From CAWBRT01 sp963819175 (GTDB lineage Bacteria > Acidobacteriota > Terriglobia > Terriglobales > Acidobacteriaceae), in contig CAWFVJ010000021.1 of the NCBI GenBank assembly GCA_963819175.1, positions 248,001 through 312,000 on the forward strand: a stretch of 64,000 bases of DNA, given 5' to 3'. A model generated the notes under the pieces. That model was not told the DNA's origin. It searched no databases and saw only the letters and a program-made list of their open reading frames with translations. A program made the position numbers and the translations under genes. Positions 53,475-62,098 of the stretch are shown piece by piece (position 1 is the stretch's first letter; every line of letters starts with the position of its first letter).

Positions 53475-54488
53475 ATGCAGTTTCAAAAACTGGTGAGGAC
53501 GGTCTGCGCGACGTGCTTATTGACGCTGACTCTGATGGCAGCAGGGCCGGCAGGAGCTCAACAGGTCAATGAGCTGAACTTTGGCATCATCCCTGCCGAA
53601 TTGGCTCCGAATGTCAAGAAAGAGTGGCAGCCATTTATCGACGACATGTCCAAAGCGGTTGGCATGAAAGTGAACGCGTTCTTCGCCTCGGACTATGCCG
53701 CGGTAATTGAAGGAATGCGCTTTAACAAGGTTCAACTTGCCTGGTTCGGCAACAAGTCAGCCATGGAAGCCGTGGATCGTGCCGATGGCGAAATCTTTGC
53801 CCAAACCATCACTCTGGACGGCAATCCCGGCTACTATTCCCTCCTGATCACTCACAAAGACAGTGACATCAAGAGCCTCGACGACGTTCTCAAGAATGGC
53901 AAGAAGTATAACTTCGGCAACGGCGATCCGAACTCAACCTCCGGATTTCTCGTCCCTGCCTACTACATATTTGCTGTAAACAAGATTGATCCCAAGACCC
54001 ACTTCAAGATTGTCCGCAACGCCAGTCATGAGGCGAATCTTTTAGCGGTTGTGACTAGGCAAGTTGACGTGGCGACGAACAATACTATGGACTTCGCGAG
54101 GTTCCAAAAGGAGCAGCCGGCGAAAGCCGCGCAGATCAGGATCATCTGGAAATCCCCTCTTATTCCGAACGATCCGCTGGTCTGGCGCAAGGACCTTCCC
54201 GTGGACCTGAAGGCCAAGATCAGAACCTTCATTTTGAACTATGGAAAGCAAGGACCCGATGCTGAGCGTCAGCGTCAAGTGCTGGCACATCTGGCCCAGG
54301 GATGGCTCCCGTTCCATGAGTCGAATAACTCGCAGCTCGTTCCGATTCGCCAACTGGCGCTTGCAAAAGACAAGATGACCATCGAGAGCAGCCCAAACAT
54401 ACCGCCACAAGAGAAGCAGGCGAAACTGGCAGCCATCGACGCGAAGCTGGCTGACCTTCAAAAGCAAGCACAGCATATTTCAAAGTAG
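53475..54488 (+). CDS. phnD: Phosphonate-binding periplasmic protein PhnD
   Basis: A 337-residue binding protein: signal peptide up to AGAQQ (about residue 30), then LNFGIIPAELAPNVKKEWQP, IEGMRFNKVQLAWFGNKSAM, YNFGNGDPNSTSGFLVPAYY and VTRQVDVATNNTMDFARF. These are PhnD/phosphite-type binding-site regions (Tyr, Ser-Thr-Ser). The ATG at 53475 has AAGGAG upstream. It captures alkylphosphonates for PhnCE. Confidence 0.92.
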   Translation: MQFQKLVRTVCATCLLTLTLMAAGPAGAQQVNELNFGIIPAELAPNVKKEWQPFIDDMSKAVGMKVNAFFASDYAAVIEGMRFNKVQLAWFGNKSAMEAVDRADGEIFAQTITLDGNPGYYSLLITHKDSDIKSLDDVLKNGKKYNFGNGDPNSTSGFLVPAYYIFAVNKIDPKTHFKIVRNASHEANLLAVVTRQVDVATNNTMDFARFQKEQPAKAAQIRIIWKSPLIPNDPLVWRKDLPVDLKAKIRTFILNYGKQGPDAERQRQVLAHLAQGWLPFHESNNSQLVPIRQLALAKDKMTIESSPNIPPQEKQAKLAAIDAKLADLQKQAQHISK

Positions 54489-54496
54489 CTCAACAG

Positions 54497-54534
54497 GAAG
54501 CATCAGGATTTTCAACCTGATGCTTCTTGTTTTG
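54497..54534 (+). terminator. Intercistronic hairpin between phnD and phnE
   Basis: GAAGCATCAGG (54497-54507) pairs perfectly with CCTGATGCTTC (54516-54526), loop ATTTTCAA, followed by TTGTTTTG. This can reduce read-through into phnE or protect the upstream mRNA, giving more binding protein than permease. Confidence 0.65.
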
Positions 54535-54544
54535 CAAGTTCTCA

Positions 54545-55351
54545 ATGGCCAATCAATTACATGTCGGCGCGCTCGATCGTGCATTCGCGGGTGCCCCCAA
54601 GAGAACGGTTTTACAGGTCCTCGGGTGGGCCACGGTTATTGCCGTGCTGGCCTGGTCCTGGCGGGGTGCGGAAATGAATCCGCTGCTCTTAATCAAGGAC
54701 CGGGGAAACATGGTCACGTTTGCCCGGGACTTCTTCCCGCCGGACTTTCGCGAGTGGAAATCCTATCTGGTGGAGATGGCGGTAACCATTCAGATCGCTA
54801 TTTGGGGAACGCTGTTGGCCGTGTTCTTTGCGATTCCCTTCGGCCTTCTAGCCTCCAAGAACGTTGCGCCTTGGTGGATCTATCAGCCGGTGCGCCGAGT
54901 GCTGGATTCGGCGCGAGCGATCAATGAGATGATGTTCGCCATGCTGTTCGTCGTGGTGGTAGGCATGGGTCCCTTTGCTGGCGTTCTGGCCTTGTTCGTT
55001 CACACCACAGGTATACTCGCCAAGCTCTTTTCGGAGGCCGTGGAGGCGATCGATCCCCGCCCGGTTGAAGGCATTCGTGTTACAGGAGCAACGGCACTCG
55101 AAGAGATTGTTTTTGGCATCATTCCACAGGTGTTGCCTCTGTGGGTCTCCTATTCGCTTTATCGGTTCGAGTCGAACGTGCGTTCCGCAAGCGTGGTGGG
55201 AATGGTGGGTGCCGGGGGGATCGGAATGGTGCTTTGGGAGATCATTCAGGGCTTCCAGTTCCAGCAGACATGCGCCGTCATCCTCATTGTGATTGCGACG
55301 TGTAGCTTGATCGACATGGCGTCGTCGCAGGTAAGGAAGAAGATGCTTTAG
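54545..55351 (+). CDS. phnE: Phosphonate ABC transporter permease PhnE
   Basis: A 268-residue inner-membrane permease: YLVEMAVTIQIAIWGTLLAV, RRVLDSARAINEMMFAMLFV, the coupling motif EAIDPRPVEGIRVTGATALE, and YRFESNVRSASVVGMVGAGG. About six membrane spans. I chose the ATG at 54545 because an upstream TTG lies inside the hairpin. With PhnC and PhnD it forms the phosphonate importer. Confidence 0.92.
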   Translation: MANQLHVGALDRAFAGAPKRTVLQVLGWATVIAVLAWSWRGAEMNPLLLIKDRGNMVTFARDFFPPDFREWKSYLVEMAVTIQIAIWGTLLAVFFAIPFGLLASKNVAPWWIYQPVRRVLDSARAINEMMFAMLFVVVVGMGPFAGVLALFVHTTGILAKLFSEAVEAIDPRPVEGIRVTGATALEEIVFGIIPQVLPLWVSYSLYRFESNVRSASVVGMVGAGGIGMVLWEIIQGFQFQQTCAVILIVIATCSLIDMASSQVRKKML

Positions 55352-55443
55352 CGGTTCCGATCCGAAGCACACGGCAGCACCGCTAAAAACGCTCACTATT
55401 TCAGCAGGGCAGAAACAGAAATCAGTCCCTTCCAGGAGAGGTA

Positions 55444-56271
55444 ATGACACATTCTTCAGCAAGCTTAAAAGGCGGCGTTCGCGCCGTGATTTTCGATATA
55501 TCCGGTACTACCGTCGACTACGGAAGCCGCGGGCCGGTGGTTGCTTTTGTCGAGCTGTTCGCTCGCCACGGAGTGGCCGTTTCGGAAGAAGAAGCGCGAC
55601 GCCCCATGGGCACCCACAAGAAAGACCATCTCTGGGCGATGCTCACCGATCCGGCGATCTGCGGACGCTGGACGAAAGCGAAGGGCGCGCAGCCAACTCG
55701 CGAGGCGTTGGACCAACTCTACGAAGAATTCCCGGCTGTGATGAAAGACGCCCTGATGGGTCACTGCGACGTCATTCCAGGAGTGTCTCGGATAGCCCTG
55801 GAGTTGCGGAACCGTGGAATCCGGATCGCCAACACTACAGGCTTTGACGCCGACATGATGGACGGTCTCAAAGAGCAAGCCGCCAAGGGCGGATACTCTC
55901 CAGACGTCTGGGTAACCCCGGACTTGGTTGGCCAGGGAAGGCCTTTCCCGTGGATGGCGTTCTACGCTGCTCGTCATCTTGGGGTCTATCCGATGAGTTC
56001 GTTTGTTAAAGTTGGCGACACCCTCATTGACGTGGCAGAGGGGCACAACGCGGGTATGTGGACGGTGTCCGTCGTCCGAACCGGCAACGAAGTCGGACTT
56101 TCAGAAGAACAGTTGGCGAAGTTGCCGTCATCGGAGCGAGATTCTCTGATTGCGGCTGCCCGACAGCGGTTGGAATCCGTCGGCCCTCACTACGTAATTG
56201 ACGCGGTGGCCGACCTGATGCCGGTTGTCGACGAAATATCATCTCGGATAGACCGCGGCGAACGTCCATAA
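55444..56271 (+). CDS. phnX: Phosphonoacetaldehyde hydrolase (phosphonatase)
   Basis: HAD-superfamily enzyme, 275 residues, that splits phosphonoacetaldehyde to acetaldehyde and phosphate. Nucleophile Asp18 in FDISGTTVDYG, Schiff-base Lys59 in MGTHKKDH, GHCDVIPGV, and VKVGDTLIDVAEGHNAGMWT; SGNEVGLS-like TGNEVGLSEEQL is characteristic. Most phosphonatases have Ala two residues after the nucleophile; here it is Ser. AGGAG precedes the ATG. It lies 92 bases after phnE. The usual partner PhnW (2-aminoethylphosphonate transaminase) is not in the window. Confidence 0.9.
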   Translation: MTHSSASLKGGVRAVIFDISGTTVDYGSRGPVVAFVELFARHGVAVSEEEARRPMGTHKKDHLWAMLTDPAICGRWTKAKGAQPTREALDQLYEEFPAVMKDALMGHCDVIPGVSRIALELRNRGIRIANTTGFDADMMDGLKEQAAKGGYSPDVWVTPDLVGQGRPFPWMAFYAARHLGVYPMSSFVKVGDTLIDVAEGHNAGMWTVSVVRTGNEVGLSEEQLAKLPSSERDSLIAAARQRLESVGPHYVIDAVADLMPVVDEISSRIDRGERP

Positions 56272-56290
56272 CGAGGAAGAAGCGCCGAAC

Positions 56291-57379
56291 ATGATAAGCA
56301 AAGCAATGGTTTTTACCGCAGTCGGCAGCCCTCTGGAACTCCGGGAGTATCCCGTCACCCCTCCCGAACCGGGCGGGATATGGGTTAAGGTTGCAATGTC
56401 AACTATATGCGGGTCCGACCTGCATACGACATTGGGAGCACGACCGGCTCCGGTTCCAATTATTCTCGGCCACGAAATCACTGGAAGGGTTGCGGCCTTG
56501 GGCAAAGGCGTAACCACCGACACTATGGGGCGGCCGCTCAGGGAAGGTGACCGCATCACTTGGACAATCTTCGCAAGTTGCGGGAACTGCTATTTCTGCA
56601 AGATCAAATCTCTTCCCATGAAGTGCGTGAAGCTGTTTAAGTATGGGCACGAAACCTGCGCCGCTGCTCCCCATCTGAACGGCGGATATGCCGAGTACTG
56701 CTATATCATTCCTGGCACATTCGTATTTAAGGTGCCTGACACCGTGTCCGACGAAGAGGTGACGCCGGCGAATTGTGGCCTCGCTACCATCATGCAAGCA
56801 TTCGACGGAATCAAGATTCAACCCGAAGATCATGTCGTAATTCAGGGTGCGGGTCTGCTTGGTATTTATGCCGCGGCAGTCGCCAAGGACCGTGGTGCCG
56901 GGAAGGTGATAGTACTCGACGTAGTGCCGGAACGGCTGGAAACGGCAAAGAGGTTCGGTGCGGACGTGGTCTTCAATACCAAGGAAATGTCTGATAGCAA
57001 CATAGTCTCAGCCGTGATGGATCAGACCGGAAGCTGGGGAGCTGATATCGTCCTTGAAGTGGCGGGGACTCCCAAAGTTCTCTCTGCAGGACTAAAGATG
57101 CTTCGCAAGGGAGGCCAGTACTGCTGGCAAGGAAACGTCTTCCCAGGCGCGAAGGCTGAAATTGATGCCTACGATATCATCACCCGCTGGCTCACCATTC
57201 GTGGCTTTCATAACTACGATGCCCTGCAACTAGCGGAGGCAATCGGGTTCATCGAAAGAACCAAGGACAAGTACCCGTTCAAGAAGCTGGTTAGCCATAA
57301 GTTCCCTTTGGCAGAACTGGCCAAGGGGCTGAAAGTCGCGGAGGAAAGAAAAGCGGTTCGGGCGGCCATTTGTTTTTAG
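56291..57379 (+). CDS. Phosphonate-catabolism-associated zinc alcohol dehydrogenase
   Basis: A 362-residue zinc-containing medium-chain dehydrogenase. Catalytic-zinc ligands in CGSDLHTTLG and GHEITG; structural-zinc Cys set CGNCYFCKIKSLPMKC; Rossmann motif VIQGAGLLGIYAAAVAKDRG. It corresponds to the group described as putative phosphonate-catabolism-associated alcohol dehydrogenase (TIGR03366-like). It sits 19 bases after phnX. Its substrate is unproven; oxidation of hydroxyethylphosphonate to phosphonoacetaldehyde for PhnX, or handling of the acetaldehyde product, are both possible. Confidence 0.85.
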   Translation: MISKAMVFTAVGSPLELREYPVTPPEPGGIWVKVAMSTICGSDLHTTLGARPAPVPIILGHEITGRVAALGKGVTTDTMGRPLREGDRITWTIFASCGNCYFCKIKSLPMKCVKLFKYGHETCAAAPHLNGGYAEYCYIIPGTFVFKVPDTVSDEEVTPANCGLATIMQAFDGIKIQPEDHVVIQGAGLLGIYAAAVAKDRGAGKVIVLDVVPERLETAKRFGADVVFNTKEMSDSNIVSAVMDQTGSWGADIVLEVAGTPKVLSAGLKMLRKGGQYCWQGNVFPGAKAEIDAYDIITRWLTIRGFHNYDALQLAEAIGFIERTKDKYPFKKLVSHKFPLAELAKGLKVAEERKAVRAAICF

Positions 57380-57437
57380 GAACGGAGTGGGGATTGAGCG
57401 CGACGCTGTGAATTAGGCATGCAGGTGGAGGGTCGAA

Positions 57438-58679
57438 TTGAGGAGAATGGTTGAGCTTAACGGACGCTGTTACGAATGGCGAGGGCAACCCACCGTGGTC
57501 CTTTGCGTTGACGGATTCGATCCGGCATATCTCGACCGTGGCTTGACTGATGGAATTTTCCCTACTATCTCCACCTTTAAGACGCAAGGATTCATGGCTA
57601 CAGCCGACTCGGTTGTTCCCACGTTTACGAATCCAAACAACACCTCGATTGTCACGGGGGTGCCCCCATCGGTCCACGGCATTTCGGGCAACTACTACCT
57701 TGATCGAGAGACTGGCAAGGAAGTCATGGTCACTGACGCGCATCTGCTGCGCAGCGAGACAATCCTCGGGCTGTTCTCGCAAGCAGGCGTGAAGACGGCT
57801 GCCGTGACCGCCAAAGATAAGCTCCGTAAAATGCTGGCCCACAACCTCAAGGGGATCGCGTTTTCCTCTCAATGCGCGGATAACTGCACCATCGAGGAGA
57901 ACGGAATTATGGACGTCGAGGGAATGGTCGGTAGGCGCAGACCCGAGATGTACGATCCTGACCTATCTCTTTTTGTACTGGATGCCGGTATCCATTTGCT
58001 CGCACGCAAAGCGGTAGACATCCTCTACCTCTCGCTATCCGACTTGGTGCAACACGGTCACACGCCCGGCGAGCCAGAGAGTGATGCGTTTCATCGGGCA
58101 ATCGATCAGCGTGTAGCCAAAATGGTCGCGTTGGGCGCGGTGGTGGGAATCACGGGTGACCACGGGATGAACGATAAATCTCGCGCGGACGGGACGCCCA
58201 ACGTGGTGTTTCTGGAAGACGAGTTGAATGCTCGCTTTGGCGAAGGCACAGTCCGTGTGATTTGCCCGATCACCGATCCGTTTGTCATGCATCATGGTGC
58301 CTTGGGATCATTCGTGCGAGTTTATCGCAAGAATTCGATCGATCTGGACGCGTTGATGCGAGCTACAAGGTCGCTACCCGGAATTGAACTGGTGCTTGAT
58401 GGACCGAGTGCCGCCGAGCGATTCGAGCTGCCGCTTGACCGGGAAGCAGACTTCGTTGCTGTCAGTGAGCGCCACGCCGTGATCGGTGCAACCCACGCAG
58501 AGCATCTAATGGGGCCTGGAACCCGGCTTCGTTCCCACGGAGGTATATCCGAGCAGCCCGTCCCTTTCCTTCTGTCGCGGCCACTCAACGAGAGATATCG
58601 TAAGATCGCAGAAAGCCGACGCTTGCGAAATTTCGATATATTTGAGTTCACTCTCAACGGTACGCAGAGGCCCAATTAA
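57438..58679 (+). CDS. phnA: Phosphonoacetate hydrolase PhnA
   Basis: A 413-residue alkaline-phosphatase-superfamily enzyme that cleaves phosphonoacetate to acetate and phosphate. The metal and nucleophile sites are visible: VVLCVDGFDPAYL, TFTNPNNTSIVTGVPPSVHG (nucleophile Thr), LSDLVQHGHTPG, ITGDHGMND and RSHGGISEQP. I prefer the TTG at 57438, which has GGAGG six bases upstream, over the ATG at 57447, whose ribosome site is too close. Last gene of the cluster; a phosphonoacetaldehyde dehydrogenase (PhnY) that would feed it is not seen. Confidence 0.9.
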   Translation: MRRMVELNGRCYEWRGQPTVVLCVDGFDPAYLDRGLTDGIFPTISTFKTQGFMATADSVVPTFTNPNNTSIVTGVPPSVHGISGNYYLDRETGKEVMVTDAHLLRSETILGLFSQAGVKTAAVTAKDKLRKMLAHNLKGIAFSSQCADNCTIEENGIMDVEGMVGRRRPEMYDPDLSLFVLDAGIHLLARKAVDILYLSLSDLVQHGHTPGEPESDAFHRAIDQRVAKMVALGAVVGITGDHGMNDKSRADGTPNVVFLEDELNARFGEGTVRVICPITDPFVMHHGALGSFVRVYRKNSIDLDALMRATRSLPGIELVLDGPSAAERFELPLDREADFVAVSERHAVIGATHAEHLMGPGTRLRSHGGISEQPVPFLLSRPLNERYRKIAESRRLRNFDIFEFTLNGTQRPN

Positions 58680-59111
58680 TCAGGCGCGAGCGTAGGGCGT
58701 AATAATTCTGCCCCATGTTCGGGCGGATCGCGAAGGTGCGCCCATCGTGGTCTAAAGCAATTCCCGAGTTGCTGTATATTCCCAAAAACGTCATTCCGAG
58801 CGAGCGGAGCCTTGCGACGCGAGTCGAGGAATCTTTTGTGTTGCTTTGCCGCGGAAAACATAAGATCCCTCCACTCCGTTTCACTTCGGTCGGGATGACG
58901 CTTCTAAATTACATTACTGGGCGGCTACGCCAATCCGGGAACTGCTCTAATGCCACGTGGCACACACCGGACGACACGAAAAGTCAACTAATAACAATGG
59001 AGATTAGCAGTTACCAAAGTACCCGCCGTAATCACCGAGGATTCATACTGGCTTAATCAGAGTCGTTTCAAACTAGACCAGCCACAAGAATGGTGCGAAG
59101 GACGTTTTACC
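58680..59111. other. Intergenic stretch containing repeat copy D
   Basis: No gene. Holds the repeat at 58790-58899 and the probable promoter of the GGDEF-EAL gene. I see no terminator hairpin after phnA. Confidence 0.35.
58790..58899. repeat. Dispersed intergenic repeat, copy D
   Basis: Starts GTCATTCCGAGCGAGCGGAG, contains GCGACGCGAGTCGAGGAATC and AAGATCCCTCCACTCCG, ends TTCGGTCGGGATGAC. It is the shorter sister of copy C (17234-17427). Confidence 0.7.
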
Positions 59112-61778
59112 ATGTCTCCTCGGATTAGTACGCGACGACGTCAAGCGCTCGATCGAAATCGTAACAGGCTAGGCATGCTCTACCTCGGACTCTGCGCCGT
59201 ACAAATGTTGATCATGGCTGCAGGTCTGATACTTGCACACGGCGTAGAGAATATTTATTCGAAACAGATTTCTTACTCCGCCGAACTCAACGCTCATCAG
59301 CGGGCGGTTTCGGAGTTGCGGGTGCTTGCCGATAGTGCTTCCCCTCCCAGTGTTGATATCGACACAAACGATTGGGACGGGGAATGGTCAAGGATCCAGT
59401 ATTCCTCCGAATTATTCGTGCGCAATGCCCGGCAACTGCAACAGCAGATCGAGCCTTCCGGGGCTACCCTCTCGCCCGGTCAACAGTATCTCCAATCGGC
59501 CACGGAAGAAATGCCGCAGGTAGTGGAGCAGATCCGTCAAGCTGGCGACGCGCTGAGAACAAAGCAGAGAGCATTATTCCGCACTCATCTGTTTTATGCC
59601 GACCGCGTGCTCGCACGCCTGTACACAGCGCTAGGCAATCTCAACGAAGTGATTTACCGCGCGAAGGACACAGCGTTGGCTCGCGACTCGGCCGCGGCTC
59701 GGCAATACCGAAGCTTCATAGGCCTGCTTTCAATTCTGGGGCTCTTGCTAATCCTTCCTGCGACGGCATACGCGCGCCGCCTGAGCAAGGAGGTGGGCGC
59801 CTACGAGCTGCGGCTACAAGCGGAACGTGACGCTTTGGAACAGCGGGTGGTCGAGCGCACGGCTGAGCTTCGCGCCGAGATTGAGGAAAGGCAAAAACTC
59901 GAAGAGTTCGAACTTGGCCGCAACCGGCTTCTCGAGCTGGTTGCCAAAGGAGCTTCGGTACAAGAAGTGTTATCGGAGTTGGCGCTTGTGACGGAGGCTT
60001 TTTGCGCCGAGAGTCGAGTTCTCCTGATGGCGGGTAAAAATGACTTGGACGCCCCGATCGCCCCCAGCTTATCACGCCAGTTTCTGGCTGGGCTGAAGCC
60101 AATCCTCGCGGATGTAGCCAGTCCGCCGCGGATCGCAGAGACAGAGATGCGAGCCGTGCTGATTGCCGACATTGAGAGGGAACTGGCGATCGCGCATCCT
60201 CCAGAGTTATATCCGCAAAGAGCCATTTCTTCGTGGTGGGTGGCGCCACTACTGGGCAGCGACCAGAAGGCGCTTGGCACCATCTCGATGTTCACCAATG
60301 AATGCCGACAACCTGAAAAGCAAGAACTGGATGTGCTTTTATCGGCTGCCCGTATGGCTGTGCTCGCCATCGATCATGCGCGGATGCAGGAAGAGCTCTT
60401 CCATCGGGCACACCACGATTCGCTTACGCAATTACCCAATCGCAGGTTGTGCGACGAGCGCATTACCGAGGCAATGGCGCGTGCACGCAGGCACGACGGC
60501 AAGGTGGGAATTCTTTGCATCGATCTGGACGAATTCAAGCAAGTCAATGATTCGCATGGCCACGATGCAGGAGATTACGTGTTGCGCACGGTCGCCGCTC
60601 GCCTGCTGGCACGACTGCGCGCGACTGACACGTTGTCCCGCGTAGGCGGGGACGAGTTTCTGGCGGTCTTGGACGACATCAAGAGTCCTGAAGATCTGGA
60701 AAAGGTCGCCGAAGCTCTACGCAATGGAGTTGCAGAGCCGATTGCTTTCGGTAACGTCGTTTTGAAAATTAGCGCCAGCATAGGGGCTGCTCTCTACCCG
60801 GCAGACGGAGAGACGACAACAATGCTCAAACTCCACGCCGACCATGCGATGTACCGCGCCAAAGAGCGTGGGCGCAATACGTTCCAGATGTTTTCAAAGG
60901 AGTTGAGCGAGAAGATGGCGAAGCGACGTCGCCTTGAAGGTTACCTGCGTGACGCACTCGACCATAACGGATTCGAAATTCACTACCAGCCACAGTACAC
61001 GCTCGGGCGCGAGTTGATAGGCCTGGAGGCTCTCCTGCGCTTCCGCATGCCGGAGTTAGCTTCGATTTCCCCAGCCGAGTTCATTCCGGTTGCCGAGCAG
61101 ACAGGGCTTATCCTTCAAATCGGGAACTGGGTTGTGCGAGAGGTCTGCCGCCAAGGCAAGGAGTGGCGCGACCGGGGATTCTCTCCCGTGCGCATTTCCG
61201 TCAACGTTTCGGCTCTCGAACTTACGGAGGATAAGTTTGCCGAGCACTTCGAGGACGCACTCCGAATGAGCGGTTTTGAGGGAAAGTACCTGCAAATCGA
61301 AGTGACCGAAACCGCGGTGATGAGCAACATCGACGAAGCGACTCGACAGTTACGCGAACTCGAACGCTTGGGAGTTGCCGTCTCCGTGGACGATTTTGGC
61401 ACCGGCCATTCGTCGCTGAGCTATCTGCATCGGCTGCCAATCGATACGCTCAAGGTGGACCGCTCTTTCGTCTGGCAGATTACCGAGTCGGAAGAAACTG
61501 TAGCCATCGTTCGTGCGATCGTGGCCATGGCGAACAGTCTCGGATTGCAGGTGATTGCCGAAGGTGTTGAAACTGAGGACCAGTTGTCCGCGGTAGCGGA
61601 AGTCGGTTGCCAGATGATCCAGGGATACCTGTTTTCCCGACCGCTCAACGCTGAAGGGATCTCAGCGATGCTGATAGAGCGGCAAACTTCGATCCCGCAA
61701 AGGGAACATCCTAGTCCAGCGCGACTAGCGCCGATATCGCACTGCGGGAAGTCTCTGAGCGCTGCCGCATGCGATTAG
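59112..61778 (+). CDS. Membrane-bound GGDEF-EAL protein (c-di-GMP turnover)
   Basis: An 888-residue protein. First membrane helix about residues 19-45, extracytoplasmic helical domain to about 205, second helix about 207-225, coiled coil, GAF-like region (about 275-430), GGDEF domain with intact active site RVGGDEF (about residue 512), EAL domain with LEALLRF (about 637), VDDFGTGHSSLSYLHRL and IAEGVET. Both catalytic sites look intact, so it may make or degrade c-di-GMP. The periplasmic domain is related to that of the PAS protein at 44852-46177. It lies between the phosphonate cluster and phoU. Confidence 0.9.
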   Translation: MSPRISTRRRQALDRNRNRLGMLYLGLCAVQMLIMAAGLILAHGVENIYSKQISYSAELNAHQRAVSELRVLADSASPPSVDIDTNDWDGEWSRIQYSSELFVRNARQLQQQIEPSGATLSPGQQYLQSATEEMPQVVEQIRQAGDALRTKQRALFRTHLFYADRVLARLYTALGNLNEVIYRAKDTALARDSAAARQYRSFIGLLSILGLLLILPATAYARRLSKEVGAYELRLQAERDALEQRVVERTAELRAEIEERQKLEEFELGRNRLLELVAKGASVQEVLSELALVTEAFCAESRVLLMAGKNDLDAPIAPSLSRQFLAGLKPILADVASPPRIAETEMRAVLIADIERELAIAHPPELYPQRAISSWWVAPLLGSDQKALGTISMFTNECRQPEKQELDVLLSAARMAVLAIDHARMQEELFHRAHHDSLTQLPNRRLCDERITEAMARARRHDGKVGILCIDLDEFKQVNDSHGHDAGDYVLRTVAARLLARLRATDTLSRVGGDEFLAVLDDIKSPEDLEKVAEALRNGVAEPIAFGNVVLKISASIGAALYPADGETTTMLKLHADHAMYRAKERGRNTFQMFSKELSEKMAKRRRLEGYLRDALDHNGFEIHYQPQYTLGRELIGLEALLRFRMPELASISPAEFIPVAEQTGLILQIGNWVVREVCRQGKEWRDRGFSPVRISVNVSALELTEDKFAEHFEDALRMSGFEGKYLQIEVTETAVMSNIDEATRQLRELERLGVAVSVDDFGTGHSSLSYLHRLPIDTLKVDRSFVWQITESEETVAIVRAIVAMANSLGLQVIAEGVETEDQLSAVAEVGCQMIQGYLFSRPLNAEGISAMLIERQTSIPQREHPSPARLAPISHCGKSLSAAACD

Positions 61779-62098
61779 TCGTTGGGTTGCAACGAGTGAT
61801 CGACAGCCACTTGCCGGAGAGTTCGAGAGCCCATACGGAGATGATGCCACAATAACCGCCGACCGAGACAGCAGCTTTCCCTGACAACCCGAAGGGAAGA
61901 AAATGTTAATGGCGTGTTAAGCAATCATGCAACCATGGGCAGCTGCTCCGAATCGAACAGCATATTGGAACATTGGCGCTGCAGATTTCGCGTACTCTGT
62001 TCGCACTATTGAGAACCTGCCGCCTCCAAGCCCTTGCCGGACAGCGAAGCCGTGCTAACCGGCGAGCGGACTGCAAACCATGCCACCGGAGGATTTGG
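61779..62098. other. Upstream region of phoU
   Basis: No gene; the frame open upstream of the phoU ATG lacks family character. It holds the Pho-box-like pair at 61904-61921. Confidence 0.4.
61904..61921 (+). promoter_or_regulatory. Pho-box-like pair before phoU
   Basis: TGTTAAT (61904) and TGTTAAG (61915) are direct repeats 11 bases apart with linker GGCG; the pair is 178 bases before the phoU start. On the other strand this reads TTAACA-N5-TTAACA, the PhoP-box form of Bacillus. Confidence 0.5.
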
